This document shows positions 47,186 to 58,800 of a stretch of 64,000 bases of DNA, one piece after another. Every line of letters starts with the position of its first letter. Position 1 is the stretch's first letter. The position numbers were made by a program, and so were the translations under genes. A model generated the notes under the pieces. That model saw only the letters and a list, made by a program, of their open reading frames with translations. It had not been told where the DNA came from and searched no databases. This stretch comes from Phragmites australis (taxonomy: Eukaryota > Streptophyta > Magnoliopsida > Poales > Poaceae): the NCBI RefSeq assembly GCF_958298935.1, contig NC_084921.1:33916001-33980000 (forward strand). The letters run 5' to 3'.

Positions 47186-48780
47186 CATCAAACCCAAGCC
47201 CGCGCCTGAAGTGTTCGGAGGTCCCGCTCACTTTCAGCCAGGCCAACCACCTCGTGTGCATCCGACGCCCTGGTTGCTACCCCATCGTGGTCGAACCCAC
47301 GGTCCAGAACATCAGCCTAGGCAGCGTGCTCGTCGACGGCGGAAGCTCGATCAACCTCCACTTCGCCGACGCACTAGACGCCCTGCAGATTCTGAGAAGC
47401 TCATTGAGGCCGTCCCCACCTTTCTTCGGGGTCACTCCTGGCTCCTCGGCCAAGCCACTGTGGCAAATCGAGTTGCCCGTCACCTTCGGCTTGCCGGACA
47501 ACTTCAGGACCGAAAGAGTCCTTTTCGATGTGGCTGACTTCGGGACCGCGTATAACACGATCCTAGGCCGACCAACGATGGCCCAGTTTATGGCTATTAC
47601 TCACTACGCATACCAGACAATCAAAATCCCTGGGCCAACAGGGGCCATCACCATTACGGGCAGCGCAAAGACAACCCTGCACTGTGACAAGAGGAGCCTC
47701 GACATGGTCGAACTGTCTCCCAGGTCGCATCCCTTGACCACGAAACCCAACAGGCGACCGGAGAAAGTCCATATAGTCGCCTGCCCTTACGATTGGCTCA
47801 AGGCAGTGAGCCTGGACGACACCAACCTGACCAGGTCGGTCCAGATAGGGGCCGCCCTGGACCCCGAATAGGAACTCATGCTCATCACCTTCCTCCAAAT
47901 GAATGCGGACGTCTTCTCATGGAGTCTGTTTGATATGCCTGGAGTCCCCAGGGGTGTGATAGAGCACAAGCTGTCCGTGGGACCTGACGCATGACCAATA
48001 AGGTAGAAAGAGTGTTGATTCGCAGCCAACCGAAAGGAAGCACTTCGTTAGGAGATCGAGAAGCTCCTCGAAGCAAGCTTCATATGGGAGGTGCAATACC
48101 CAGAATGACTGGCTAACCCAATCATGGTCTAGAAGCACAATGGTGGGTGGAGAATGTGCGTCGACTTCATCGACCTCAACAAGGCATGCCCGAAGGATCT
48201 TTCCCCACTTCCCCGAATCGATCAGCTGGTTGACTCAACTGCCGGCAGTGATCTATTATGTTTCTTAGATGCATGATCAGTGTACCATCAAATAGTATGT
48301 ATAGGGAAGATGAGGAAAAAAAACAGCTTTCGTTACACCCTTTGGGGTCTTGTGCTATATAAAAAAATTCCTTTCAGTTTAAAAAGTGTCAGCGCCACTT
48401 ACCAACAGTGTATTCAACTCATCCTTCGACCCAGCTCGGAAGACACATCGAATCATATGTAGACGATGTGGTCACCAAAAGCAAAACCAAGACAGACCTA
48501 ATCGCAGATCTCCAAGAAACATTAGACAATCTCCGAAAATATTGCAAAAAGCTGAACTCGGAGAAGTGCACGTTCGGAGTTCTGTCAGGGAAGTTGCTCG
48601 GATTCCTCGTATCCCAATGGGGGATAGAGGCAAAACCCGACAAGATCAGGGAAATCGACCAAATGCGATCCCCGACCAGGTTAAAAGAAGTTTAGAAGCT
48701 TACATGATGCATTGTTGCTCTAAGAAGGTTCATCTCAAGGCTAGGAGAAAGGGGATTTCCACTCTTCAAACTCCTGAAGA
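47186..48780 (+). pseudogene. Element C protease and reverse transcriptase, decayed
   Basis: The protease frame (to 47871) is open: SVLVDGGSSINLHFADALDA, then PVTFGLPDNFRTERVLFDVA. RT follows with many stops and shifts but clear blocks: RMCVDFIDLNKACPKDLSPL, DLLCFLDA, SYVDDVVTKSKTKTDLIADL and KLLGFLVSQWGIEAKPDKIR. Confidence 0.82.
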
Positions 48781-49660
48781 AAAATGACCTCTTCCTGTGG
48801 ACACCAGAGGTAGAAACGACATTCTAAGAACTCAAAAGGTACCTCCTCCCCTCCCATACTAACCGCGCCTCGGCCCGACGAGGAGCTCTTGCTCTATGTT
48901 GCCTCAACACCATAGGTCACAGGCGCGATCTTGGTCATCGAGTGGGATGACCTCCAGTGACCAGTATATTACATCAGCAAGGTCCTACACGACGCAAAGG
49001 CCCGGTACCCACAGGCTTAGAAAGGTGATTTCCTCATTCCCAATTAGGAAAATTCTCTATAACATATATGAGTTAGAAGAACAGCAAATTGGGCAGAAGA
49101 GCTCGGGGGATTCGACCTCCAATTCACCTCCCGTACTTCTATCAAGTCCTAGGCGCTGGCCAATTTTGTAGCCGAGTGGTCGTCCGTCGAGTCCGAGCAG
49201 GTACCACGACCAGAGGCAAACAAGCACTGGACCATGCACTTTAATGGGTCTTTCACACTAAAGGTAGCCGGGGCAGGAGTGATCCTAACCTCACCCATCG
49301 GCGACATCCCTCAGGTACGTAGTTCAATTATATTTTACAGCAACTAATAACACTACCGAATATGAGGGCCTCTTGTCCGGAATGCGTGCAGCCTCCACAC
49401 TTGGGATTAAGCGATTGTTGGCAATAGGGGACTTGCTTCTAGTAATGAACCAGGTACAAAAGGAGTTTCAGTGCTCTGACCTAACGATGGCAGCATACCT
49501 CGCCGAAGTGAGGAGACTAGTGTGACGCTTCATCGGCTTTGAGGTTAAACACGTCCCTCGCAAGGACAACTTCCTAGCCGATGAGCTGGCCCGTCTAGCT
49601 TCTTCTCGTCAAACTGTCCTAGTCAGAATCTTTGAAAAAAGACTCTCATGACCATCCATT
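48781..49660 (+). pseudogene. Element C RNase H and archaeal-type RNase H, decayed
   Basis: The first RNase H is badly broken (remnant QYITSARSYTT-like). The second shows WTMHFNGSFTLKVAGAGVIL, then TEYEGLLSGMRAASTLGIKR and AEVRRL, FEVKHVPRKDNFLADELARL after frameshifts. The order is as in element B. Confidence 0.7.
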
Positions 49661-51035
49661 GCGGTCTTAGGCCAAGGTGAAGGGGATGCTCTGCTCGAAA
49701 ACGGAACACCCGAGGCAACATCTTTAGAGGCAACGCCTCCATCGGTGCCATCGGCCTCGGGTGGCTATCATATGGTCGTCCTGCTCAGTTTGGGTATGAC
49801 TTGGATAGATCAGATCTCAGGCTACCTTCAAAATCGAGAGCCCCTGAAGATGATGCGTCAGCAGAAAGGGTCTCGTGGTAAGCCCGCAGATACTCCCCGG
49901 TATAGGGATGCCTCTACCGTCGAGGGAGCAACGACCTCTTACTGTAATGCATCACTCAGGAAGAGGGGAGCACAGTGCTCTCTGATATCCATGGAAGCAT
50001 ATGTGGTAGCCATGCTTCATACTGCACCCTGTTCAAAAAAGTATTTTGGTAAGGATTTTATTGGCCCACTATCCTTCAGGATGCCTGTGAGCTGGTGAAA
50101 CGGTGCGAGTCATGTCAGTACCACCACCGAGATACCAACCTACCAGCCCAGGCACTGCAAACCATACCATTATTGTTGCCTTTTGCTCTCTGAGGGCTCA
50201 ATATCATGAGACCATTCCCTAAAGCCCCAGGCGGTTTTGAATTCCTATTCGTGGCCATCGACAAATTCACTAAGTGGATCGAGGCCGAACCCGTCAGGAA
50301 GATCACCGCCACAACATCAATTAAGTTCATACGAGGACTGTTAGTACGGTTTGGCAGTCCAAACTGCATGATCACGGACAACAGAACTCAGTTCACCAGT
50401 AGTGCTTTCTAAGACTACTGTGATGAGATCGGGACCAAGGTTTGTTATGCGTCAGTGGCACACCCCCAAAACAACGGACAGGTTGAAAGGGCGAATGGGA
50501 TGGTACTACAAGGGATCAAAGCCCAGGCCTTTGATTGGCTTAAAAGCTATTCGAGGCGTTCGGCGGATGAACTCCCTGCAGTACTTTGGTCGCTGTGGAC
50601 AACCCTCAGCCAGGCTACAGCCGAAACCCCTTTCTTGTTGGTCTTGGCGCGGAGGCCATGCTCCCCTCAGAAATAGCCCTCCAATCGCCTTGAGTCAGCA
50701 ATTACTCGGACGATGACCAAGTTGCGCGACGAGAGGATGACATAAACCTGATCGAAGAGTTCCACGATCGTGCTCTAATTCGAGCCACCTGATATCAGCA
50801 GAGCCTCAGACGCTACCATGACTGGAAGGTACAAGAATGAACACTGGCTGTAGGTGACCTTATCCTTAGGCAAATTCCGAATAAGGTAGGTCAGAACAAG
50901 CTCTCCCCCAAGTGGGAAGGGCCCTACAAGGTGGTCGATGTCGCCCGGCTTGGTGCAGTCAGGTTTGCCATGGAGAATGGCCAGGAATTACACAACTCCT
51001 GGAACATCGCCCTGTCACGCAAGTTCTATATGTAG
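49661..51035 (+). pseudogene. Element C integrase, decayed
   Basis: The zinc-binding part CESCQYH lies near 50110. The core has NIMRPFPKAPGGFEFLFVAI (first D replaced by N), MITDNRTQFTSSAF and VERANGMVLQGIKAQAFDWL. The C-terminus ends NSWNIALSRKFYM at the TAG at 51033. Frameshifts lie near 50410 and 50680. Confidence 0.8.
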
Positions 51036-52453
51036 GGTCACTCGAAGACGGGCCTATTTCTCTATTTTTGCTGGGCCTTCCGGACAAGCGTGGAATACGA
51101 CCTATAAGTTCTAAAAATTCAAAAAACCAGACTCCCTGTTTTGCAGGACCCCCCCCCCCAATTAGCAACGGGCTCCTGACCGGTTAATTCTCTGACCATG
51201 GCATGCAACCACGCTTAAACAGCCATTACGGGATCCGACAAACAAACAAAGCCACACACGCTCACTCGGGCCGAACGCTGGTCGCCACCGACGGGTTTTG
51301 TCGAGTTATGATCCGTTCTAGTCCCCAAGAACCTGGCTAGCAAGCGGAAGGGGACAAGGACAGGTGTCATGAAACCTCAAACATGTTCCGTTCATGAAAA
51401 GGAAGGAGTACAAGCTGACTTGTTACATCCAATCGGACTACCTTGGCACAAGCCTACCCAATCCTCCCTGGCTCAAGTAACTAAAGCGAAGTTGACAGAA
51501 AGAGTCCATCAGACTCTCATCTCTATCTACCTTTGAACGAGTCAAGAAACCTCTTATACTCCTCCCTGGGGTGGCAGCTCACCGCTCCAGGGATCATGCG
51601 ATAACTTGCGTAAGGACCAGGGAGGGAGGCCAAGGCAAAGGCCCTGCTGGAGTTGATGACCAACCCCGACGCGCCCTGAAGACTTCTCTTCCTCTTCATC
51701 TCCACCTCTTTCTCGTCATTGATCTCCTTCTCTAGAAGGTCCCAATCGATCCACCCCTCATCACCAGAAGTATCAATGACCTCGCCCGAGGGATCTACCC
51801 CAGCAGGAGAACAAGAATGACCAGCAGAGGGCACCCTCCTTTGGAGGAGCGGAAGCGTGATGGTCACCGGCTCCAGTATCACGAGCGCTGGCCCCAACTT
51901 CGCAGGCGCATCCACAATGAAAGCCACCTCTGGAGACGCCTCGACAGGTGGATCCGAAGGCGAAGGTAACTCCACCTCCACCAAGTCATCCAAGATCATC
52001 GACCCCTCCAACAATGAAGGAAGGGAGCACACCATGGATTGAGGGTCTGCTTGCACTACGAAGCGGAGCGCAAGACAGGATAGAAACGGATGGGCTCTAG
52101 GCACTGGAAGACCTAAGGGGAGGAGTTGATGCAAGGAGGTGGATTGGAAGGCCATCAAACACCCGTCTTTAAAAACCCACACCAGCGCGGCATTCAAAAC
52201 GCTCAAAACCCAAGGGGGCACGCTGATGGAGCCTAGAGTCCCTTAGGTCTAGCTACATCCTGGTGCTCTTCTCATCCCCCTTGCTTTTTCTCTCTCTCAG
52301 GACACTTAATCCTCTCCACTTGACACAAAATTCGGAGTTAAGCTTTAGGAATTGACAACATCAAACGACCACTCCCGGGGCAGACTACGTCTACCCGGGA
52401 TCCGAGTGGCACAACTAGGTCAGCCCACGATGATAAGGAGGCTTGGGGGCTAC
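51036..52453. other. Element C 3' non-coding region and polypurine tract
   Basis: Non-coding on the plus strand apart from the antisense frame at 51523-52155. It ends GATAAGGAGGCTTGGGGGCT just before the 3' LTR, a good polypurine tract. Confidence 0.65.
51523..52155 (-). CDS. Element C antisense open frame, about 210 aa, unidentified
   Basis: Open from ATG at 52155 (MAFQSTSLHQLLPLGLPVPR) to TGA at 51523; the frame stays open upstream to at least 52221. The middle is acidic and Pro-rich, then DTSGDEGWIDWDLLEKEIND and a basic KRKRSLQG, ending PREEYKRFLDSFKGR. It occupies the same place, between integrase and 3' LTR, and the same strand as the antisense genes of A and B. I see no clear sequence similarity to them and no TATA box or intron that I can place. 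It is open in an element whose gag-pol is full of stops. Confidence 0.45.
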   Translation of the reverse strand: MAFQSTSLHQLLPLGLPVPRAHPFLSCLALRFVVQADPQSMVCSLPSLLEGSMILDDLVEVELPSPSDPPVEASPEVAFIVDAPAKLGPALVILEPVTITLPLLQRRVPSAGHSCSPAGVDPSGEVIDTSGDEGWIDWDLLEKEINDEKEVEMKRKRSLQGASGLVINSSRAFALASLPGPYASYRMIPGAVSCHPREEYKRFLDSFKGR

Positions 52454-52607
52454 TGTCAGTGCATTAAGTAAAGGGGTACCCTGACTAAATGGACTCCACA
52501 GGGGATCTAACAACTAGAGCCACGTACTCCCCAAAATATGGTCGATCGTTCGACCACAGCGACCAGTCTAAATGCCCACCCGACCAGTCTCCCTATACCA
52601 TCGCTTA
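52454..52607 (+). repeat. Element C 3' LTR, truncated to 154 bp
   Basis: Starts TGTCAGTGCATTAAGTAAAG and matches 43952-44105 of the 5' LTR up to CCCTATACCATCGCTTA. Copia pol sequence begins at the next base, so a deletion removed about 960 bp of LTR together with part of element D. Confidence 0.88.
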
Positions 52608-54330
52608 TTTCCTATGAAAGATTTACGTAGCATGTCTAGAGTATCTTCTAAGATAATTCTTGAACCCACTCCAACTCTTGAGATTATTAAACAAACACAT
52701 GAGCAAGATCCTGAGGAGAATGATAATGATGCTCCTAGGAAGAGTAAGAGACAAAGGACTACAAAGTCTTTTGGTGATGATTTCATTGTGTACCATGTGG
52801 ATGACACTCCTAAGTCTATTTCAGAAGCATTTGCATCTACAGATGCAGACTACTAGAAGAATATTGTTCGGAGTGAAATTGGTTTCATCCTCGCAAACGG
52901 GACTTAGGAGGTCACAAAACGACCCTATGGTTGCAAACCTATGGGTTGCAAGTGGGTGTTCAAGAAGAAGCTTAGGCCCGATGGTACTATTAAAAAGTAC
53001 AAGACTCGGCTTGTGACTAAGGGTTATACCCAAAAGGAATGCAAAGATTTCTTTGACACTTATTTACCTGTTGCAAAATTGACTACTATCTGAGTGCTAC
53101 TTTCCTTAGCTTCCTCACATGGTCTTATCGTTTATCAGATAGAAGTTAAGACAACTTTCCTTAATTTAGAGTTGGATGAGAAAACTTATATGGAATAACC
53201 TAATGGGTTTATAGTAAAAGGTCAAGAGGCATGGTGTGTAAGTTGCTGAAGTCCTTGTATGGTCTTAAACAAGCTCCTAAGCAATGACATGAGAAGTTCG
53301 ACAGAACTTTAACATCTACAGGCTCTTCGGTCAATGAGGCAAATAAATGTGTGTACTATCACCATGATAGGGGTGAAGGAGTTATATTGTGCTTGTATGT
53401 TGATGACATACTGATATTTGGGATAAACCTTGATGTGGTTAATGAGGTCAAGTCTTTTTTATCTCAAAGCTTTGATATAAAAGATGTGGGTGAGCCTGAT
53501 GTAATCTTAAACATCAAGTTAATCAAATGAGAAAATAGGATTACTCTTACACAATCTCATTATGTTGACAAGATCTTGAGCCACTTTGGCTACTAGGCCA
53601 GTAAGCCTTCTCCAACACCTTATGATCCAGTGTAATACTTAGAAAGAATAAGAAAAGTGGTAGGGACCAACTGAGATACTCTCAGATTATTGAATCACTC
53701 ATGTACTTAGCTGGTGCTACAAGACCTGACATCTTATTTGCTGTGAGCAAATTAAGTATGTTTACTTATAACCCAGGTGATGAACATTGACGTGCGCTTA
53801 AGCGAGTCATGCGCTATTTGTTTGGTACTATGAGTTATGGTCTTCACTATTCTAGGTACCTATCGACACTGAAAAGTTACAGTGATTCAAATTGGATATC
53901 TGATACTGATGAGATTTATACCACAAGTGGATATGTATTCACTCTAGGTGGTGATATTGTCTCATGGAGGTCTTGAGAACATACCATCTTGACAAGATCA
54001 ACTATGGAAGCAGAACTCACTGTTTTAGATACAAGCATTATTGAGGCAGAATGGCTACATGAGTTGTTGATGAACTTGCCTATGGTAGAGAAATCGGTAT
54101 CGGCTATCCTTATGAACTTTGATAATCAAAAGGTTGTATCAAAATAAACAGTTCTAAGGATAATGATAAGTCTACAAGGCACGTAAAGAGACGATTGACG
54201 TCTGTCAGGAAATTGACAAACTCCGAAGTGATAACCTTAGATTATATCTAAACAGCTAAGAACCTAGCAGATCCCTTTACAAAGGGACTATCACGGAACG
54301 CGATAGATAATGCATCAAAGTAGATGGGTT
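52608..54330 (+). pseudogene. Element D copia reverse transcriptase and RNase H, decayed
   Basis: The connection region (DDFIVYHVDDTPKSISEAFA) leads into RT: GCKWVFKKKLRPDGTIKKYK, LPVAKLTTI, LDEKTYME and LCLYVDDILIFGINLDVVNE. RNase H follows with SLMYLAGATRPDILFAVSKL, MRYLFGTMSYGLHYS and YSDSNWISDTDE, the copia-type domain. Many stops (TAG, TGA) and shifts interrupt it. The region upstream (protease, integrase) is missing. Confidence 0.85.
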
Positions 54331-54894
54331 TGAGATCTATGTGAGTTATATCATAGTGGTAATTCAACCTATATGATCGGAGATCCCATAAATTAGAACC
54401 TGAGAAGAACAAACTATTAGTCTAACTGTAGGAGAGTTCCTTCATTTTTTTCACTCGAGTGAAGATGCAGTACTCTTAGAGATCTAAGGTAGGTTAGCTA
54501 TTGTCTTCTTGTGTTCTATTAGCCTTAAGTAGTGAAGATGCTAACCTGCATGACATTCTTGAAAGAATACATCTATATAAGCGTGACTGTTGGTTGCTGT
54601 CTATAAGACTTGGGTGATCTATAGTAAACTCATGAAGAGACCGTGGAGTACGACTTACATGCTCTACTCGCGGGGTAGCCTATTGACAGCCAAGTATCAG
54701 TTATGACTTTAAGTGAAACATGTTTGCACAAAACTTGTAATTTAAGGCGTAGTCCATTGTTTAAGTTGTGAATGAATGTAGCTTGATGTTCTAGGTGGAT
54801 GTTCAAGTTAATAGTCTCAACTGAAACACTGATATATCAAATAGCAGTGGGAAATTGACAATTCTCTATGGGACTTTGAGATCTAGTGGAGGAT
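54331..54894 (+). other. Element D 3' non-coding region with polypurine tract
   Basis: No coding sequence. It ends with CTAGTGGAGGAT directly before the 3' LTR. Confidence 0.65.
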
Positions 54895-55658
54895 TGTTAG
54901 AATTATAAGGGCAGAGCCCGTATAATAATTCTCAATAAATCTCAAAGACCCATATTGGGGAGGGCGATCCATGATAAGGTCCACCCTCTATTTAGTATCA
55001 TATTACTAATGAAGGTGGATGCGGAGTGTTTTCTCCCTATATATATGCAAGGATCCCTATCTCATTGTGTGAAAAATAAATAGACTACTAATTGAGAGTA
55101 GCCTTTAAATTAGAAATGCTCTTATTACGTGAGTCTGTATAAGAGTTAATGTTTTGTCTCTTTCTCTTTTTGTTGCGTTGCCACTGTAGTGTACTCTATC
55201 TTGGCGTCGACATGCACCGGCAATCAGGAGAACATGTCTCTGAAATTCTCGCTCTTGAGATCCTGCATCGAGAGAGGACAAATAAAGTTTTTGAGAAACG
55301 CTCCACGCAATTGCTCAAATTCTTTACCACGACTCGTCTTTCTGGTCGTTTGGATGCCACCCACAGTCGTCGTCAACAAATTTGACGCGTCATCAGCAGG
55401 ATCGATCGTGCCATCAACATGATGCAACCAGTATCTTTAGCAATCTCCACAGCACTGGACCAGTACGTAAAAATCATATTACCCATATTTTATTTCTTAA
55501 GGTTACTAATTTCGAGTATAATAAATCTAGACATATGTAATGATTTTATATATACGACTAGATTATACTGTAGTAATATGACTATATTAGTTTATTAGTT
55601 TATGCTAATGAATTATTTAAGGATAAAATTAAATCTAAAAGTACCCTATATTCTATCA
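54895..55658 (+). repeat. Element D 3' LTR (764 bp)
   Basis: Starts TGTTAGAATTATAAGGGCAG and ends ATATTCTATCA before AATAA. It aligns end to end with the split 5' LTR. The many differences between the two show that D is the oldest retroelement in this nest. Confidence 0.88.
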
Positions 55659-55663
55659 AATAA

Positions 55664-56779
55664 CTGTCTCAACGATGGTACATGCCCTTAGGTTATTAGG
55701 TCCCTGCAGCATTGCGCACTTTTACGGGCCGATGTTAATCAATTAAGCTTAGGCGGCTTTGTGATGCGTAATGGAATCACACGCACACTTAGGGTGGTTC
55801 AGAGCCTGCATGGCCCACATGGGATACAATAAAAAGAAGCTGGGATAAAATGGCAACGTGTGCATATCTTAGCATGGGTCCATTGAGACCGGAAGAGCCA
55901 CCGGAGGGGTTTGGTGATGTTGTTAAGCCTTGGAACTGGTAATGCGATTGTTCGGTACCATAAAACGGTGGCCACTGACGCTGTTAGATAAATAGTACTT
56001 TTAGATTTAATTTAATTTATCTTTTAAATATAATATGACACAAATATAGGTAAACAACCAGCTTTGAAAAGATCTGATGAATTCTAACTAGCTTTATGAG
56101 TAAGATTATGACAATATCATTGATATATAATGGATCGTAGTATATGTACTCGATGATGGAATAAGATACAGAAGCTCTCACGATGACGATACAGCAAATG
56201 ACAACGAAAAATAAATATATCGTGATGATGTAAAAAAAGATCGTGAACAGTCATACTCCTTGGTTTCCAAAAAAATTATTCGGTCTCGGATATATGCAGC
56301 CTGAGTGCATCAGTCACTCAGTACATCTTCGTACGAACGTGATGGTTGTCGCCGTCCGCGATCGATGCGGGCGCGCGTCTGCACCGGCGGATCGACGTGG
56401 CCCGCCTCATTCTTTCCAGTTCTTTTCCGCCTCTTTCGGCCTTTTCCGCTTTGCCTCGCACGCTTTCTTTCGACCTCGCATGTTTCAAAGATAAGTTGTG
56501 GAAATTGAAGAGCATCGCGTTGGGCAGTAGTGTCCCGTCACATCAGTGTTTTTCCGGAGGCGCCGGACTTTTCTCCGGCCGTTGAAGTTCCGTGCCAAGA
56601 TTTTCCAACGTACTAATATTTTGCCTTTTCCAGGCCTTTATTGAGGCCCTAAGCGTTTGATTTAGCAGGGCAAGATGAAAGGGACAGTAGAATAGTCCGC
56701 CGTCCACTGGGAGCGAGAGATTGTTCGTAGGGATGAGGAACAAAGGATGACAGGACGTAGTTACCACCATTTATCGAGA
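55664..56779. other. Intergenic, no gene seen
   Basis: No supported coding region. A CT/GC-rich block at 56340-56480 has open frames without known motifs. Confidence 0.4.
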
Positions 56780-57090
56780 TAATGTTTGGGTTGAAAAGTG
56801 AGATGAGATAAGGTGATTTTATTCATATATTTAAGATAAAATAATTATATATATATAGATGTTTGTTTGCTGGGTGGGATGCAATAAGTTTATTTTAATA
56901 TTTTGGTACATCGTCAGTGTCATATTCAAAGTGGGATGATTGTGTTCTATTTTCTTTTAACAGCTCGGTCCCGAATAATTGAAGGATATTTTCTGATTTC
57001 GAACCATTCTATCCCAATACTCTTCATACAAACAGCTAAAAAATAGGATAGATCAACTATGTTCCATCCCGTCCCACGAATCAAACACTA
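56780..57090. mobile_element. Possible MITE, about 310 bp
   Basis: The left end TAATGTTTGGGTTGAAAAGT and the inverse of the right end TAGTGTTTGATTCGTGGGAC are imperfect inverted repeats with GAGATGAGAT / GACGGGATGG behind them. No target duplication is clear. Confidence 0.4.
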
Positions 57091-57579
57091 TCTAAGATTA
57101 CATACTAGACCCGCGCATCTAAGTTCTCTTTACAATACAGGAATAGCAACATATAATAATAGAAAAAAAATAGGATCTTAATAGGAATGCAAGTGTAAAA
57201 CAGAGGAGAGAAAAGCATCGAAAAACTATAGAAATGGTTGTTTGGATGGAGCACAGTAAAAACACATGAATTTTAGAAGAATAAAGACAACAAAAAAAAA
57301 AGCTCAGGTTAGAGCTCATGTTAGATTATCGCCAAAATTTCTATAGATTTATGTATTTTATAGGCATTTCATATGATTCTTAGACACTTAATCCTTTATT
57401 CAAGGCTATATAGAAAAAAAGTTCCCAAATGATTCAAATCCTATAAAAATTCTCCAAAAATCTTTTGCTCCATGGTCATTAATAAGTTCTGGAATTCGAT
57501 TCGGATGTCCAATCTTTACCAGAAGTTTGAATTGCCATTTTCATTTTAGAGTCCAGATTTGTCAGAAGAATGAGAGAAT
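57091..57579. other. AT-rich intergenic flank left of the MULE
   Basis: Poly(A)-rich DNA with no coding region. The phrase CCTATAAAAATTCTCCAAAA near 57448 resembles grass MITE ends but I could not pair it. Confidence 0.35.
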
Positions 57580-57672
57580 TCTTTGCGTGCCACTGAAAGA
57601 TAGTGAAATCCTTGTTTGTCATTAGAAAAGCTACAATCCCTCCTAAGCCACTACTTTTATTTTTCTGTTCCG

Positions 57673-57745
57673 TGCCACTTCCATCACTGCCACCTCAAAC
57701 GGTTGTTGAGTTGTGTGGGGAAAAGACAATTTTGCCCTCATTGGC
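57673..57745. repeat. Left inverted repeat of the MULE (inner part)
   Basis: Pairs with the inverse of 63929-64000 over about 72 bp. The outer part of the repeat lies to its left. Confidence 0.85.
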
Positions 57746-57829
57746 ATCCATTTCTATCAAATTTTCCAATTCGCTTCTTTGCCTGGAGAGCACCGGATCG
57801 GGGGTCCTTCTTCTTGAGGCTGGCATCGT

Positions 57830-58224
57830 CCCCGGTGACGGAGGCGGCAATGCAACGGGCATCGGATCCGGCCTGCACCCGCTCATTCCAGAGGCTTAGC
57901 CACTTCGACGCGCACGAGGTGTTCTTGAAGCGCATCGACCCCGCTGCTGGCCACAGCAAGATCACGTTATACGACGAGATCGAGCGGCAGCTTCGCAAGC
58001 ACGGCATCACGGCGGCCAGGGATCTCGAGACGCTTAAGCAAATCTTGGAGGCACTGCAGCTCAAAGGCCTCCTCCACCACACCCCTCCACCGGCGCCCGT
58101 CCAAACCCCTCCGCCTCCCATCGTCATCATGTACCTGTCCCACCAGACGCCGCTGCAACCGCACATGACACCTGTGATGTGGTTCCACATTGATGTCAAC
58201 CCTGCGTCACCCGCGCAAAGCCCG
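57830..58224 (+). pseudogene. Captured LONGIFOLIA/TRM-type gene fragment, left part
   Basis: Encodes SFQRLSHFDAHEVFLKRIDP, then ITLYDEIERQLRKHGITAAR and DLETLKQILEALQLKGLLHH followed by a Pro-rich stretch. The EIE-RL---GI--A-DLETLKQILEALQLKGLL block is the hallmark of plant TRM/LONGIFOLIA proteins, microtubule-associated regulators of organ elongation and division-plane positioning. It has neither the N-terminus nor the C-terminus of such proteins. It is cut at 58224 by element E and continues at 63641. Confidence 0.72.
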
Positions 58225-58567
58225 TGTTACAGACCTCGTCGCCGGTCACAAGTTCAACTCCGGTCGGTTCATAGAGAGATCAGAGAGAAGAGTTCTGGGA
58301 GGAAGAGCCGTCTAGCTTCAACCTTCTTTGGTTTCGTCAGAATTGTCCCAGCCCCAAACAACATAGCCGATTCGGTTTTCTAATAGCTTTGGCCTCGCTG
58401 GCACGGGCCCACACGCACGCGACTCACACCACACGACCCTTGCCAGCTCCTCAACGGAAACATCTCATGACGTATGCTTTGTCATATCCTTTCCGCGCTC
58501 GTCAAGGACTTGAGCTGGCCGGTCGTTAGTCAGCCTCCTGCTGTTGGACGCAGCACAAGTCGCGACA
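58225..58567 (-). repeat. Element E 3' LTR
   Basis: On the plus strand it reads TGTTACAGACCTCGTCGCCG ... GTCGCGACA. It aligns with 63310-63640 with many substitutions and a 12-15 bp length difference, so the insertion is fairly old. Confidence 0.9.
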
Positions 58568-58639
58568 TTCTCCTCCGCTTCGAAACCTGCCTGCCCCCAA
58601 GCTGGTGAGTCAGGGAAACGACGGCGAAGCAGTTGAGCA

Positions 58640-58800
58640 TCCTCCCAAGTAGCCATATTCGCATCCAGCCCAACCTACTTAACTAGAATCCGAGCAATCG
58701 TCGATCTGTCACGTTTGATCAACTTCCGGTCCAAAAAAGCTTCAGGCATTTTCACTTCCTGCAAAACTAAAGGCAATGGTGGAAGGGTTTTGCTGACCAT
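58640..58800 (-). pseudogene. Element E chromodomain region
   Basis: Encodes PEAFLDRKLIKRDRSTIARI then LVK, a TAG at the usual Trp, and VGLDANMATWEDAQLLRRRF followed by PDSPAWGQ. The P--ILDR--VKR---A---VLVKW--L----ATWE pattern is the chromovirus integrase chromodomain, which binds methylated histone tails and steers insertion to heterochromatin. Confidence 0.82.

Noticed and set aside
51523..52221. Treating the element C antisense frame as another PF04195 gene
   Set aside because: I could not find the domain's motifs (LFTSFVA, LRSKWEEWRRDWF) in it, so it is reported as unidentified.
55982..56030. TGTTAGATAAATAGTACTTT resembling an inverted end of the element D LTR
   Set aside because: Similarity is limited to a short AT-rich stretch and does not extend further into the LTR.
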